Both the position numbers and the translations under genes were made by a program. A stretch of DNA of 64,000 nucleotides from Eubacterium sp. UBA3782 (GTDB lineage Bacteria; Bacillota; Clostridia; Lachnospirales; Lachnospiraceae). The stretch spans positions 1 to 64,000 of the forward strand of contig DFFG01000073.1 in assembly GCA_002368795.1 (NCBI GenBank), given 5' to 3'. Shown here piece after piece: positions 7,555 to 15,907 of the stretch; the stretch's first letter is position 1, and each line of letters opens with the position of its first letter. Under the pieces are notes generated by a model. That model did no database searches. It saw only the letters and a program-made list of their open reading frames with translations, and was not told the DNA's origin.

Positions 7555-8678
7555 GGCAGGTCCGTTTCTGCTTCTTTCGGCAGAAGCTCTCTCCAGCTGT
7601 CAAATGCGGCAGGGCGTACACAGGAGGTCTCTGTATCCTGAGGCAGGTTTGTGCTGCCGCTTTTCAGGATCTTTTCCATTACATCCAGCACATGGCAGGC
7701 CATCTCCATGGAAGCAAGATGTGTGCCTCCCTCCCGGATGCAGCGGGCCATGTCGGCAGGGCCGATTCCGCGGGAATTCCCGGAAAGCGGAGATATCATC
7801 TCCAGGTCCTGCCAGTTGGGATCTCTCTGGCCGCCGGGGAGATATCGGATGCTGCCGCCAAACTGGTTGGCGTCGTTCAGGTCCAGAATCCCTTTTGTGC
7901 CCATGATCCGGAACAGCGGCACTTCCTTCAGCGTGCTGTCGCCGTTGAGGGAAAAACTGCCGGTGATCCCGTTTTTCAGTGTCAGCACGGCATTGACCTG
8001 GGCTTCATTATCATATACAAAGTCCTCCCCAAACTCCGGAGAGCTGGGAATGCTGTTCTTTCGGATCCGTGCATGGTTGCCGACTTTGGCGTAGACCTGG
8101 TCCACAGGGCCCAGCAGGGCGATGAGGGCGGTCAGAAAGTAGACGCCGAAATCGTAGCAGATCCCGCCATAGGGCATGCGCAGGAATTTGAACAGGCTGG
8201 CCAGCAGGGTCAGATCCCGGTTGACAACAACATGGAAGGAGGTGACTTCGCCGATCAGCCCGTCATCCAGTGCCTTCCTTGCGGTTTGCAGCGCACTTCC
8301 CATAAAGGTTTCCGGAGCAGCGCCAAGGCGCAGTCCTTTTTCTTTGGCCAGGGCGATGAGCTCTCTGGCCTGCCACAGCTCAGCTGCCAGCGGCTTTTCT
8401 GTGTATACATGCTTTCCGGCAAGGAGTGCCTGTTTGATCAGCTCATAATGGGTCGGGGCAGGGGTCAGCACCACGACCAGCTCAATGTCCGGATCGGCCA
8501 GAATATCATCGGTCGTGGACGGGAGGATCCCATACTGGGCTGCCTTTCTTTTTGCGTTTTCCAGATGAGTCGCGCAGCAGGCGGTGACCTCCAGCGTCGG
8601 AAAACGATTGATCATATTGCTCAAATAGATATCACTGATCGCGCCGCAGCCGATCACAGCAGTATGGACAGGCTTCAT
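7551..8678 (-). CDS. Gfo/Idh/MocA family oxidoreductase
   Basis: A 375-residue NAD(P)-dependent oxidoreductase. The N-terminal Rossmann fold begins TAVIGCGAISDIYLSN (G-x-G-x-x-x type loop), the family motif TEKPLAAELWQARELI follows near residue 95, and the C-terminal alpha/beta domain begins around 125. These enzymes oxidise or reduce sugars, inositols and related compounds; the exact substrate is not shown by the sequence. The start at 8678 has AAGGAGGTCAT directly upstream. It heads a two-gene unit with the small membrane protein. No sugar transporter is adjacent to suggest the substrate. Confidence 0.88.
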   Translation of the reverse strand: MKPVHTAVIGCGAISDIYLSNMINRFPTLEVTACCATHLENAKRKAAQYGILPSTTDDILADPDIELVVVLTPAPTHYELIKQALLAGKHVYTEKPLAAELWQARELIALAKEKGLRLGAAPETFMGSALQTARKALDDGLIGEVTSFHVVVNRDLTLLASLFKFLRMPYGGICYDFGVYFLTALIALLGPVDQVYAKVGNHARIRKNSIPSSPEFGEDFVYDNEAQVNAVLTLKNGITGSFSLNGDSTLKEVPLFRIMGTKGILDLNDANQFGGSIRYLPGGQRDPNWQDLEMISPLSGNSRGIGPADMARCIREGGTHLASMEMACHVLDVMEKILKSGSTNLPQDTETSCVRPAAFDSWRELLPKEAETDLP

Positions 8679-8859
8679 ATGACCTCCTTATAGACAGGAT
8701 TATCTAAAACTTCAGGGCCTGCACCGCAGGGCAAAACAAAGAGATGCCAGGTCCATCAGGAACGGACCGGCGGGCAGGATGTTCTCTGCTGATTATAACA
8801 CAGAGAGAAGGAAAAACGGAAGGACAGGCCCGTATTTCCGGTACCTTTCAGACATCTGC

Positions 8860-8896
8860 ACAAATGTCTGTCTGCCCTGGCAGAGCGGACATTTGT
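8860..8896. promoter_or_regulatory. Inverted repeat upstream of the glp-type operon
   Basis: ACAAATGTC at 8860-8868 is exactly matched by GACATTTGT at 8888-8896, with further partial pairing inside (TCTG/CAGA). It lies in the divergent space between the oxidoreductase and the glp-type operon, roughly 60-100 bases before a weak CTTGTG-N17-TATGAT promoter candidate near 8950. This could be an operator. An additional GGACATTC half site follows at once. Confidence 0.4.
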
Positions 8897-9161
8897 CGGA
8901 CATTCCTGTCGTTCCCGCCGGGGTTTTTGACTTGTGTTTTCCACGAAATAGTATATGATTAATACATACAATAATAATCTTATGAGGTAGAAACAGCAGA
9001 GAGCAGACCAGATGCCCAGGATCCAGATCCTGGGGCCAGGCATGCTTTTTTGCGTTGCAGGAGAACCTCCGGTTGTGTGAGACGTGCCGCGTGACATACA
9101 GCAGGCCTTGACCGGGGAATCACAAAGGCAGTATAGAAACTGTCTGACAAGGAGGAACGCG
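8897..9161 (+). other. Leader of the glp-type operon with a hairpin
   Basis: The space holds an AT-rich promoter-like stretch near 8930-8975 and then about 190 bases of leader. CCAGGATC/GATCCTGG (9013-9030) forms a perfect hairpin, and a run of six T residues lies about 20 bases further on (near 9050). It could be an attenuator of the kind used by antiterminators in glp operons, but no such protein motif or known consensus was recognised. No gene is supported in this stretch. Confidence 0.35.
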
Positions 9162-10610
9162 ATGTATGATGTGATCGTGATCGGCGCCGGTGTCTCCGGC
9201 TGCGCGGTCGCCAGAGAGCTTTCCCGTTATAAGGCCAGCGTATGTGTGCTGGAAAAATGTGAGGATGTATGTGAAGGTACATCCAAGGCCAATTCCGGCA
9301 TCGTCCATGCCGGGTTTGACGCAGAGCCGGGCTCTGTGATGGCCAGACTGAATGTCAGAGGCAATGAGATGATGGACGATCTGGCCAGGGATCTGGATAT
9401 TCCGTTTAAACGGATCGGATCGATGGTGGTATGTACGGATGAGAGCCAGAGGGACGGCCTTGACCTTCTGCTTGCGCGGGGCAAAGCCAATGGCGTAAAG
9501 GGACTCCGGATCCTGGAGCGCGCAGAGGCGCTGGAGATGGAGCCCAATCTTTCCGGGGATACGGTCGCCGTACTCTATGCGCCGACCGGCGGGATCGTCT
9601 GTCCGTTTGAACTGAACATCGCCATGGCCGAGAATGCCTTTGTAAACGGCGTTGAGTTCCGCTTTAATACAAGGGTGGAGGATATCACAAGAAACGAAGA
9701 GGGACTGTGGGTGCTGCGGACAAACAACGGACAGTACATGGCCAGATGCGTGGTCAATGCCGCAGGTGTGTACGCAGACCGCATCCACAATATGGTCAGC
9801 CAGGAGACCATGCATATCATCGAACGCCGGGGCGAGTATATCCTGATGGACAAGGAGGCCGGAGACCACGTGTCTCATACCATCTTTGCCCTGCCGACAA
9901 AGTATGGCAAGGGTGTACTGGTCACGCCCACGGTGCACGGCAATCTGCTGGCCGGTCCGACGGCCATCGATATGGAGAATAAGGAAGGAACGGCGACCAC
10001 GGCAGAGGGGCTCGCGCAGGTGACCGGCAAGGCTGGCCGCACGGTGCGAAATGTGCCTCTGCGGAAGGTGATCACTTCTTTTGCCGGCCTTCGCGCCCAT
10101 CTGGAGCAGCATGATTTTGTCATTGGGCCTGTCAGCGGTGCTCCTGGCTTTTTTGATGTAGCTGGGATCGAATCGCCGGGTCTGACGGCATCGCCGGCAA
10201 TCGGCGAGATGGCTGCCGGCCTTGTGCGGGAGCTGCTGGGACTGGAAGAGAAGAGCGAATGGATCGGAACCAGAAAGGGGATCCGGCGGACGGCAGGTCT
10301 GTCTCCGGACGAGATGAATGCGCTGATCCGGGAGGAGCCGGCCTACGGCACGATCGTCTGCCGGTGCGAGTCGGTCACCGAAGGCGAGATCCTCGATGCT
10401 ATCCGCCGTCCGCTGGGCGCAAGAAGCCTGGACGGCATCAAACGGCGGACAAGAGCCGGTATGGGAAGATGCCAGTCTGGCTTCTGCTCGCCAAGAACCA
10501 TGGAGATCATCAGCCGTGAACTTGGCCTGTCCTATGAGGAGATCACCAAATGCGGTGGACGGTCCGTGATCGCTCCGGAGAGAACAAAGGGGGAGGTGAC
10601 CGAAGCATGA
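9162..10610 (+). CDS. GlpA-like FAD-dependent glycerol-3-phosphate dehydrogenase
   Basis: A 482-residue flavoprotein with an N-terminal FAD fold (YDVIVIGAGVSGCAVARELSRY, GxGxxG at residues 8-13), the DAO family substrate domain (SKANSGIVHAGFDAEPG), and a C-terminal [2Fe-2S] BFD-like domain with cysteines at about 400, 402, 437 and 442 (CRC, CQSGFC). This layout matches the anaerobic GlpA-type proteins of Clostridia, which oxidise glycerol-3-phosphate to dihydroxyacetone phosphate or act on related 2-hydroxyacids. ATG 9162 is chosen because AAGGAGG lies 8 bases before it. The next gene starts inside its stop codon. Confidence 0.88.
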   Translation: MYDVIVIGAGVSGCAVARELSRYKASVCVLEKCEDVCEGTSKANSGIVHAGFDAEPGSVMARLNVRGNEMMDDLARDLDIPFKRIGSMVVCTDESQRDGLDLLLARGKANGVKGLRILERAEALEMEPNLSGDTVAVLYAPTGGIVCPFELNIAMAENAFVNGVEFRFNTRVEDITRNEEGLWVLRTNNGQYMARCVVNAAGVYADRIHNMVSQETMHIIERRGEYILMDKEAGDHVSHTIFALPTKYGKGVLVTPTVHGNLLAGPTAIDMENKEGTATTAEGLAQVTGKAGRTVRNVPLRKVITSFAGLRAHLEQHDFVIGPVSGAPGFFDVAGIESPGLTASPAIGEMAAGLVRELLGLEEKSEWIGTRKGIRRTAGLSPDEMNALIREEPAYGTIVCRCESVTEGEILDAIRRPLGARSLDGIKRRTRAGMGRCQSGFCSPRTMEIISRELGLSYEEITKCGGRSVIAPERTKGEVTEA

Positions 10611-11875
10611 AGGCATACGATATCGTCATTGCAGGCGGAGGCCCCGCCGGCCTTGCTGCGGCCGCAGCCGCAAAGCGTGCCGGAAATGACAGCATCCTGA
10701 TCCTTGAGAGGGACGGCGAGCTGGGCGGCATACTGAACCAGTGCATCCACAATGGCTTTGGTCTGCACACCTTCAAGGAGGAACTGACCGGGCCGGAGTA
10801 TGCGTACCGTTTTATCTGCCAGGTCAAAGAGCTTGGCATCGACTATAAGCTGAATACGATGATCATGGACATTTCCCCAGACAAGACCGTCACGGCGATG
10901 AACCGCGAGGATGGAATGTTCCAGATCCAGGCAAAAGCCGTGATCCTTGCCATGGGCTGCCGCGAGCGCCCGAGGGGTGCGCTGAACATCCCGGGATACC
11001 GGCCCGCCGGCATATTCTCCGCGGGAACGGCACAGCGGCTGGTCAACATCGAGGGCTATATGCCCGGCAGGGAGGTCGTGATCCTGGGATCAGGAGATAT
11101 CGGCCTGATCATGGCCAGGCGGATGACCCTGGAAGGAGCAAAAGTCAAGGTAGTGGCCGAGCTTATGCCCTATTCCGGCGGCCTGAAGCGAAACATCGTG
11201 CAGTGCCTGGATGATTACGGGATCCCGCTGAAGCTGTCCCATACGGTGGTGGATATCGAGGGCAAGGAGCGCGTCAGCGCAGTCACCATCGCCGAAGTCG
11301 GGCCGGACAGAAAGCCGATCCCCGGCACAGAGGAGCGCTACACCTGCGACACCCTGCTGCTGTCCTGCGGTCTGATTCCGGAGAACGAGCTTTCCCGGGC
11401 AGCTGGCGTGCGCATGGATCCGGTCACCTCAGGACCGGAGGTCAACGAATCCCTGGAAACCAGCATCCCCGGCATCTTCGCCTGCGGAAATGTTCTTCAC
11501 GTGCATGATCTGGTGGACTATGTTTCCGAGGAGGCCGGCAGAGCCGGAGAGAACGCGGTAAAATATATCAACAACGGCTGCGTGGACCAGCGGCGGTCTG
11601 ATGTGGTGAAGCTGGCCGTCGGCAAAGGCGTGCGGTACACTGTCCCGTCTACCATCGACGCAGAGCGGATGGATGATCTCCTCACGGTCCGCTTCCGGGT
11701 CGGCGATGTGTATAAAAATGCCTACGTCAGTGTCTGGTTTGACGATGAAAGGGTGCTGCACAGCAAAAAACGGATCCTGGCACCCGGCGAGATGGAGCAG
11801 ATCATCCTGAAGAAAAAACAGCTCCTGGAGCATCCGGGCCTGCAGAAGATAACTGTAGGCATAGAGATGGAGTAA
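10607..11875 (+). CDS. FAD/NAD(P)-dependent oxidoreductase partner of the GlpA-like protein
   Basis: A 422-residue pyridine-nucleotide disulfide-type flavoprotein. Residues 1-30 carry the first dinucleotide-binding loop (IVIAGGGPAGLAAAAAAKRAG), and a second (REVVILGSGDIGLIMARRM) stands near 150-170. A SIPGIFACGNVLHVHDLVDYV motif near 300 marks the FAD-binding C-terminal part. In clostridial glp clusters this protein sits between the GlpA-like subunit and a DUF1667 protein and is thought to pass electrons in the complex. Its ATG overlaps the upstream stop (ATGA), with GGGGGAGGTG as ribosome site, so synthesis is coupled. Confidence 0.85.
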   Translation: MKAYDIVIAGGGPAGLAAAAAAKRAGNDSILILERDGELGGILNQCIHNGFGLHTFKEELTGPEYAYRFICQVKELGIDYKLNTMIMDISPDKTVTAMNREDGMFQIQAKAVILAMGCRERPRGALNIPGYRPAGIFSAGTAQRLVNIEGYMPGREVVILGSGDIGLIMARRMTLEGAKVKVVAELMPYSGGLKRNIVQCLDDYGIPLKLSHTVVDIEGKERVSAVTIAEVGPDRKPIPGTEERYTCDTLLLSCGLIPENELSRAAGVRMDPVTSGPEVNESLETSIPGIFACGNVLHVHDLVDYVSEEAGRAGENAVKYINNGCVDQRRSDVVKLAVGKGVRYTVPSTIDAERMDDLLTVRFRVGDVYKNAYVSVWFDDERVLHSKKRILAPGEMEQIILKKKQLLEHPGLQKITVGIEME

Positions 11876-11952
11876 AACAGACCGGACAGCAAAAAAGAGA
11901 AAGGCAGACCGGCAGCGGGCACGGGCCCTATGCCGGTATGGAGGTATCAAAT

Positions 11953-12318
11953 ATGGAAAAAAGAGAGCTTACCTGCATCGGCTGTCCGATGGGCTGTTCC
12001 CTGACGGTATCCATGGATAAAGGTGAGGTGATCAGCGTCGAGGGCAACACCTGCCAGAAGGGCGACGTATATGCCAGAAAAGAGGTCGTCGATCCCACCC
12101 GAATCGTAACAAGCACGATCCGGATCATCGGCGGCGACAAAGCCAGGGTATCCGTCAAGACAGCATCCGACATCCCAAAGGCCAGGATCTTCGCCGTCAT
12201 GAAGGAGATCGACAGAGCCTGCGTTACGGCTCCGGCCCACATCGGCGATGTGCTGATCGAAAATGTGGCAGGATGCGGCGTCAATGTGATCGCGACCCGT
12301 GAGGTACAGAAAGTGTGA
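11953..12318 (+). CDS. DUF1667 domain-containing protein
   Basis: A 121-residue protein of the DUF1667 family, found almost only as the third gene of clostridial glycerol-3-phosphate dehydrogenase-type operons. It has an N-terminal CIGCPMGCSL cysteine cluster, a GNTCQKGDVYARKE motif and a C-terminal AGCGVNVIAT, which suggests an iron-sulfur or metal site and a role as small electron-transfer subunit. The start at 11953 follows GGAGGT by seven bases; an ATG 15 bases earlier overlaps the ribosome site and is less likely. The gene ends the operon before a family A element and a terminator. Confidence 0.87.
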   Translation: MEKRELTCIGCPMGCSLTVSMDKGEVISVEGNTCQKGDVYARKEVVDPTRIVTSTIRIIGGDKARVSVKTASDIPKARIFAVMKEIDRACVTAPAHIGDVLIENVAGCGVNVIATREVQKV

Positions 12319-12354
12319 CGTGACACAGAATAAATCTGCGTACGTTATGAGTAA

Positions 12355-12443
12355 AGCACATGCCCAGGAAGACATTAAAGCAAACATTCTGCAGGGCCGA
12401 CAGGCCCGAAGCCGTTTGCGTAATGCCTTCCTGGGCATGTGCT
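12355..12443. repeat. Family A palindromic element, copy A1
   Basis: A nested palindrome of 89 bases. The outer stem pairs AGCACATGCCCAGGAAG with CTTCCTGGGCATGTGCT. Inside, AGCAAAC pairs with GTTTGC, and the core has CTGCAGGGCC opposite GGCCCGAAGCC. The core recurs at 18275, 24461 and 60141-60313 with different but still paired stems. It lies between the convergent DUF1667 gene and a frameshifted membrane gene. Confidence 0.8.
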
Positions 12444-12491
12444 ATCTTGGCTGAGCGATTCGTATCAACAAATATAATCTTAGGTTTCGCG

Positions 12492-12555
12492 AAAAGCCGC
12501 CAGGCCTGCAGCTGTCTGAACAGAGTTCGGCAGTATGCAGAGCCTGGCGGCTTTT
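12492..12555. terminator. Bidirectional terminator
   Basis: AAAAGCCGCCAGGC pairs perfectly with GCCTGGCGGCTTTT, with an inner CTGCAG..CTGCAT-like extension. The A and T ends give a terminator shape on both strands, as expected between convergent genes. Confidence 0.75.
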
Positions 12556-12580
12556 GCTGTAAGAACAGTGAAGTGTAAGA

Positions 12581-12927
12581 TCAGAGGGTTTCTTCAGGCT
12601 GCTCTTCCTCGGGACGCGCGGTGCGGTTTAACATATAACGGCAAGAATTCTCCCATCTTCTAAGGTGGCGAGATGAATTGCACATCATGGCAAGAAACGG
12701 GCCCATGATCATGCCGCCGACAAGGGAGGCCGGGATCAGGACCAGGATGCTGCTGGTCATAATGCCCGCAGCTATGCCAAGGGCCAGCGGCAATGCTCCA
12801 ACGGTCAGGAGCAGCCGGCCTTCAGATAGCTTCCCCAGTAAAAGGAGAGCAGCTGCCGGTACCGGTCGAAACCCGTCATGCGGACGGCTTCATTGTAGGA
12901 AGAATCATCGGGAAAAAAGAGTGCCAT
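12581..12927 (-). pseudogene. Membrane protein gene broken by a frameshift
   Basis: Read from ATG 12927, the frame gives MALFFPDDSSYNEAVRMTG..FDRYRQLLSFYWGSYLKAG and then hits a stop at about 12805. Shifting frame by one base at that point gives a continuous hydrophobic stretch (LLLTVGALPLALGIAAG, then a second segment SILVLIPASLVGGMIMGPFLAMM) and a charged tail ending PEEEQPEETL. The two halves join naturally into a two-helix membrane protein of about 115 residues. This is either a true frameshift mutation or a one-base sequencing error. The family is not recognised. It lies 16 bases after the single-pass membrane protein gene on the same strand. Confidence 0.65.
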
Positions 12928-12942
12928 AGTACATTACCTCAT

Positions 12943-13677
12943 TTATTTCGTCAGCTTTTTCCACAGAAGGTCGCAGGCCTCTTTGTTGGCGCATTCCCGT
13001 CCCTCCGGAAAAGCCCGCCGTGCCAGATAAAGATCCTGAAGAAAATCGCGGTTGGTTCCACTGATCTCTTCGCCGGACACGGAATCATGATAAGTCCCAT
13101 CCAGCACAGCAGCAAGTGCCGGGCATTCAGAGAGCGGGATCGCATAAAATTCGGCAGGGTTTTCATTGTCCGGATTCAGAAGACGGCCGTCTTTGTCGGC
13201 CAGGATCTGGTAGCTCTCCTGAACATGCGCAGGATCATCGACCAGGAAGAAATAGCTTTCGCAGTTTTCCATATCACCGATCAGGCGGATCTGGGATGCT
13301 GCAGAGTATTCGCCAAGCTCAGCGGCTGTGGTCTCGTCAGCGCCGTCAAGTGCATAGGAATTGAGTACCGTCCGGACATTTCCGTTTTCGTTGGCATCAG
13401 TGCCAAGAGCAGAAAATGCCTCTGTCAGGGCTGCCTCGGTATCACTGGGAAGTACGCTGCTTCCGATGTAGGCGATCTGGTAATCCGGAGCGTTTCTTCG
13501 TTCGTTCAGAATGTGCAGGCCGATGTCCAGCAGGATCCAGATCATGACGGCAGCGGCCACCAGGTACCATTTATAATAGTAGAGCCAGTTCAGAAATTTC
13601 TCTTTCGGCGTTAGTTCCGGCGGCTTTTCCTTTGGCTTGACATCCTTCAGCTGGTATTTTATGTATTCACTGGCCAT
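12943..13677 (-). CDS. Single-pass membrane protein of unknown function
   Basis: A 244-residue protein with a charged N-terminal cytoplasmic part (residues 1-33, rich in Lys and Pro), one transmembrane helix (WYLVAAAVMIWILLDIGLHIL, about 42-62) and a large acidic outer domain. That domain has repeated short motifs such as DADGADETTAAELGEY-like acidic loops and a C-terminal ACDLLWKKLTK. I recognise the general plan from Lachnospiraceae proteins of unknown function but no named domain. The start has AAAGGAGGCAGTCG upstream. It forms a unit with the frameshifted membrane gene just downstream. Confidence 0.7.
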   Translation of the reverse strand: MASEYIKYQLKDVKPKEKPPELTPKEKFLNWLYYYKWYLVAAAVMIWILLDIGLHILNERRNAPDYQIAYIGSSVLPSDTEAALTEAFSALGTDANENGNVRTVLNSYALDGADETTAAELGEYSAASQIRLIGDMENCESYFFLVDDPAHVQESYQILADKDGRLLNPDNENPAEFYAIPLSECPALAAVLDGTYHDSVSGEEISGTNRDFLQDLYLARRAFPEGRECANKEACDLLWKKLTK

Positions 13678-14153
13678 CGACTGCCTCCTTTGTGGTCCCG
13701 CCTGCGCGGTAGGAGACCGGAAGACAGGTCAGTGAAGGTGAGGCAGAACGGTCCTGGGAGAGAAGAATGCTTACTGCCGTCCGGGCGATATCCTTCATTG
13801 TTGGGTTTGTACTTTTTATCTTCATCAGTAATATCTGCCTTTGATCAGAATGAGTTGAAACAATTAACTGCTGTATAGTGCAGGTTGGTATAATTATAGA
13901 ATGAAAATACATGAAAGCAAATGAAAATTTCATGAAATTAATGAGATTAAAAACACACAAAATTCACATTTAAAATTTGTATAAACTTCCAAAAAAAAAT
14001 TTGCGGCTTGGACACGGTTGACAGATTTCACAATGGAATATAAAACTGAGGCAATGGGCAGGCATCAGGAAAGCAAAAGTGCCTTTCTCTGGCAGAAACC
14101 GGGGAAGGCACTTTTGGAGTATCTGATAATAATACATGACAAAGGAAAAAGAT
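13678..14153. other. Intergenic region between divergent genes, with sacA-side promoter
   Basis: The first half is AT-rich and should hold the promoter of the minus-strand membrane gene. On the plus strand TTGACA at 14018-14023 is followed after 15 bases by TATAAA, a likely promoter for the GH32 gene. In its leader AAAAGTGCCTTT (14075-14086) pairs with AAGGCACTTTT (14105-14115), which could be an attenuating terminator. No protein gene is supported. Confidence 0.5.
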
Positions 14154-15644
14154 ATGGAAGAAAAACTGGCCAGGGCCCGCGAATTTGAACAGAAATACGG
14201 AAATAAGGTACCGCTCTCAGAGCGGGCGGCATATCATGTCACGGCACCCGTAGGCTGGCTGAACGATCCAAATGGATTTTCAGTCTACAAGGGAGAATAT
14301 CATCTGTTTTTTCAGTATCATCCTTATTCGACGAAATGGGGCCCGATGCATTGGGGGCATGCAAAGACAGAGGATTTTATCCGTTGGGAATTTCTTCCGG
14401 TGGCCATGGCTCCCGATCAGCCGTTCGACATCGACGGATGCTTCTCCGGAGGAGCTGTGGAGATGCCTGATGGCAGACAGCTGATCTGCTATACCGGCGT
14501 AAAGCCTGCGCAGGATGAGTTTGTTCCTCCGAGGCATATCCAGCATCAGTGTGTTGCTGTGGGTGACGGAGTCAACTATGTCAAGTATGAAGGAAATCCC
14601 GTCCTCTCAGCGAAGGATCTTCCGGAGGGCTGCAGTATTTATGATTTCCGTGATCCGAAGGTCTGGATCGAGGGAGATGAGTACCGTATGGTCGTCAGCA
14701 ACCGGCTGTCCGACGGATATGGAGGTCTCCTTCTGTTCAAAAGCAGCGACGGCTTTCACTGGAGCTTTGTCTCAATCCTGATGGAGAGCCGGGGAGAGAT
14801 CGGCAGGATGTGGGAATGTCCGGATTTCTTCTGCATGGACGGGGAAGAGGTGCTGATGGTCAGCACGATGGAGATGATGCCAAAGGATCTCGAGTACCAT
14901 GCCGGATATGGCAATGTCTGCATGCTGGGACATTTGGACTCTGTGACAGGAAGATTCCTGAAAAAGACTATGCAGCCGATCGATTACGGCCTGGATTTCT
15001 ATGCAATGCAGACGCTGGAGAGCCTGGATGGCCGACGGATCATGATTGCCTGGATGCAGAACTGGGCGACGGTATCTGCCTCCGGACATCATGTAAGCAG
15101 TCACCTGGCGGGTGAGATGACCGTGCCAAGGGAGCTGATGATCCGGGACGGGCGTCTGATCCAGAATCCCGTCCGCGAGCTGAAGAATTATTATGGAAAA
15201 TGCAGTGCTCACCGTCAGGTGACGCTTGATTCAGCAAAAATGAGCTTCCGGGATATTTCCGGGCGCATCCTGGATATGACAGTAACCCTGCATACAGATC
15301 ATGAGGATCCTTTCCAGGCCTTTCGCATCTATGTGGCAGAGGATCGGGATAATGCGGTCACGATTCGATACAAACCGGCAAAAGGCACTATTCGGATCGA
15401 CCGGAGCCGGTGCAGCTATCCCTTTGATATCGTCAATGCCAGGGAATTCAATGTGAAGGAAAAGGACAACACGCTCACTCTGCGCATCCTGCTGGACAGA
15501 CACAGCGTGGAGCTTTTTGTCAATGATGGTGAGCAGGCGGCAAGCTCGATGATCTATGCACCCGCCTGTGCAGACGGCATAAGCTTTGAGGCTGAGGGGC
15601 GGGCTGTCTTTGACGTGGAAGCCCATGAACTTAAGCTGAATTGA
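14154..15644 (+). CDS. GH32 sucrose-6-phosphate hydrolase / beta-fructofuranosidase
   Basis: A 496-residue glycoside hydrolase family 32 enzyme that splits sucrose, sucrose-6-phosphate or short fructans. All three acidic motifs are present: the nucleophile Asp38 in WLNDPNG, the RDP motif with Asp167 (FRDPKVW) and the acid/base Glu221 in WECPDF. The five-bladed propeller is followed by the C-terminal beta sandwich (VELFVNDGEQAASSM). No signal peptide is seen, so it acts in the cytoplasm. ATG 14154 follows AAAGGAAAA at good distance; ATG 14136 is an alternative without a ribosome site. No sucrose transporter lies next to it. Confidence 0.92.
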   Translation: MEEKLARAREFEQKYGNKVPLSERAAYHVTAPVGWLNDPNGFSVYKGEYHLFFQYHPYSTKWGPMHWGHAKTEDFIRWEFLPVAMAPDQPFDIDGCFSGGAVEMPDGRQLICYTGVKPAQDEFVPPRHIQHQCVAVGDGVNYVKYEGNPVLSAKDLPEGCSIYDFRDPKVWIEGDEYRMVVSNRLSDGYGGLLLFKSSDGFHWSFVSILMESRGEIGRMWECPDFFCMDGEEVLMVSTMEMMPKDLEYHAGYGNVCMLGHLDSVTGRFLKKTMQPIDYGLDFYAMQTLESLDGRRIMIAWMQNWATVSASGHHVSSHLAGEMTVPRELMIRDGRLIQNPVRELKNYYGKCSAHRQVTLDSAKMSFRDISGRILDMTVTLHTDHEDPFQAFRIYVAEDRDNAVTIRYKPAKGTIRIDRSRCSYPFDIVNAREFNVKEKDNTLTLRILLDRHSVELFVNDGEQAASSMIYAPACADGISFEAEGRAVFDVEAHELKLN

Positions 15645-15678
15645 CGGAACAGCCGTGCCGAAGGGAACTAACATTTTG

Positions 15679-15720
15679 GGGCAGCTTTTTTAGATCCGGT
15701 GCGATCCGAAAAAGCTGCCC
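15679..15720 (+). terminator. Hairpin after the GH32 gene
   Basis: GGGCAGCTTTTT and AAAAAGCTGCCC form the stem, extended by GATC/GATC toward the loop. It lies about 35 bases past the stop codon. The T residues lie inside the stem and only TTTG follows, so the efficiency is uncertain. Confidence 0.6.
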
Positions 15721-15907
15721 TTTGTATTTATAATTGCTGCCTGTAAGCAGAATGGTTTGGCAGGCTGCAGAGCTTTTGCTGCTGTTCCGGCCGTTTCTGT
15801 GTGGGGTCAGATGTTTCTCAGCCTTGCAAAGCGCAGATAAAATTGGCATAGTAAGAAAGAATGAACAAATAAGCAGCTGTAAATCAGGACAGAGGAGAGA
15901 AACAGAG

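Noticed and set aside
13667..13960. A 97-codon minus-strand frame upstream of the single-pass membrane protein
   Set aside because: It lies in the AT-rich promoter region, overlaps the start of the real gene and gives a product without recognisable features.
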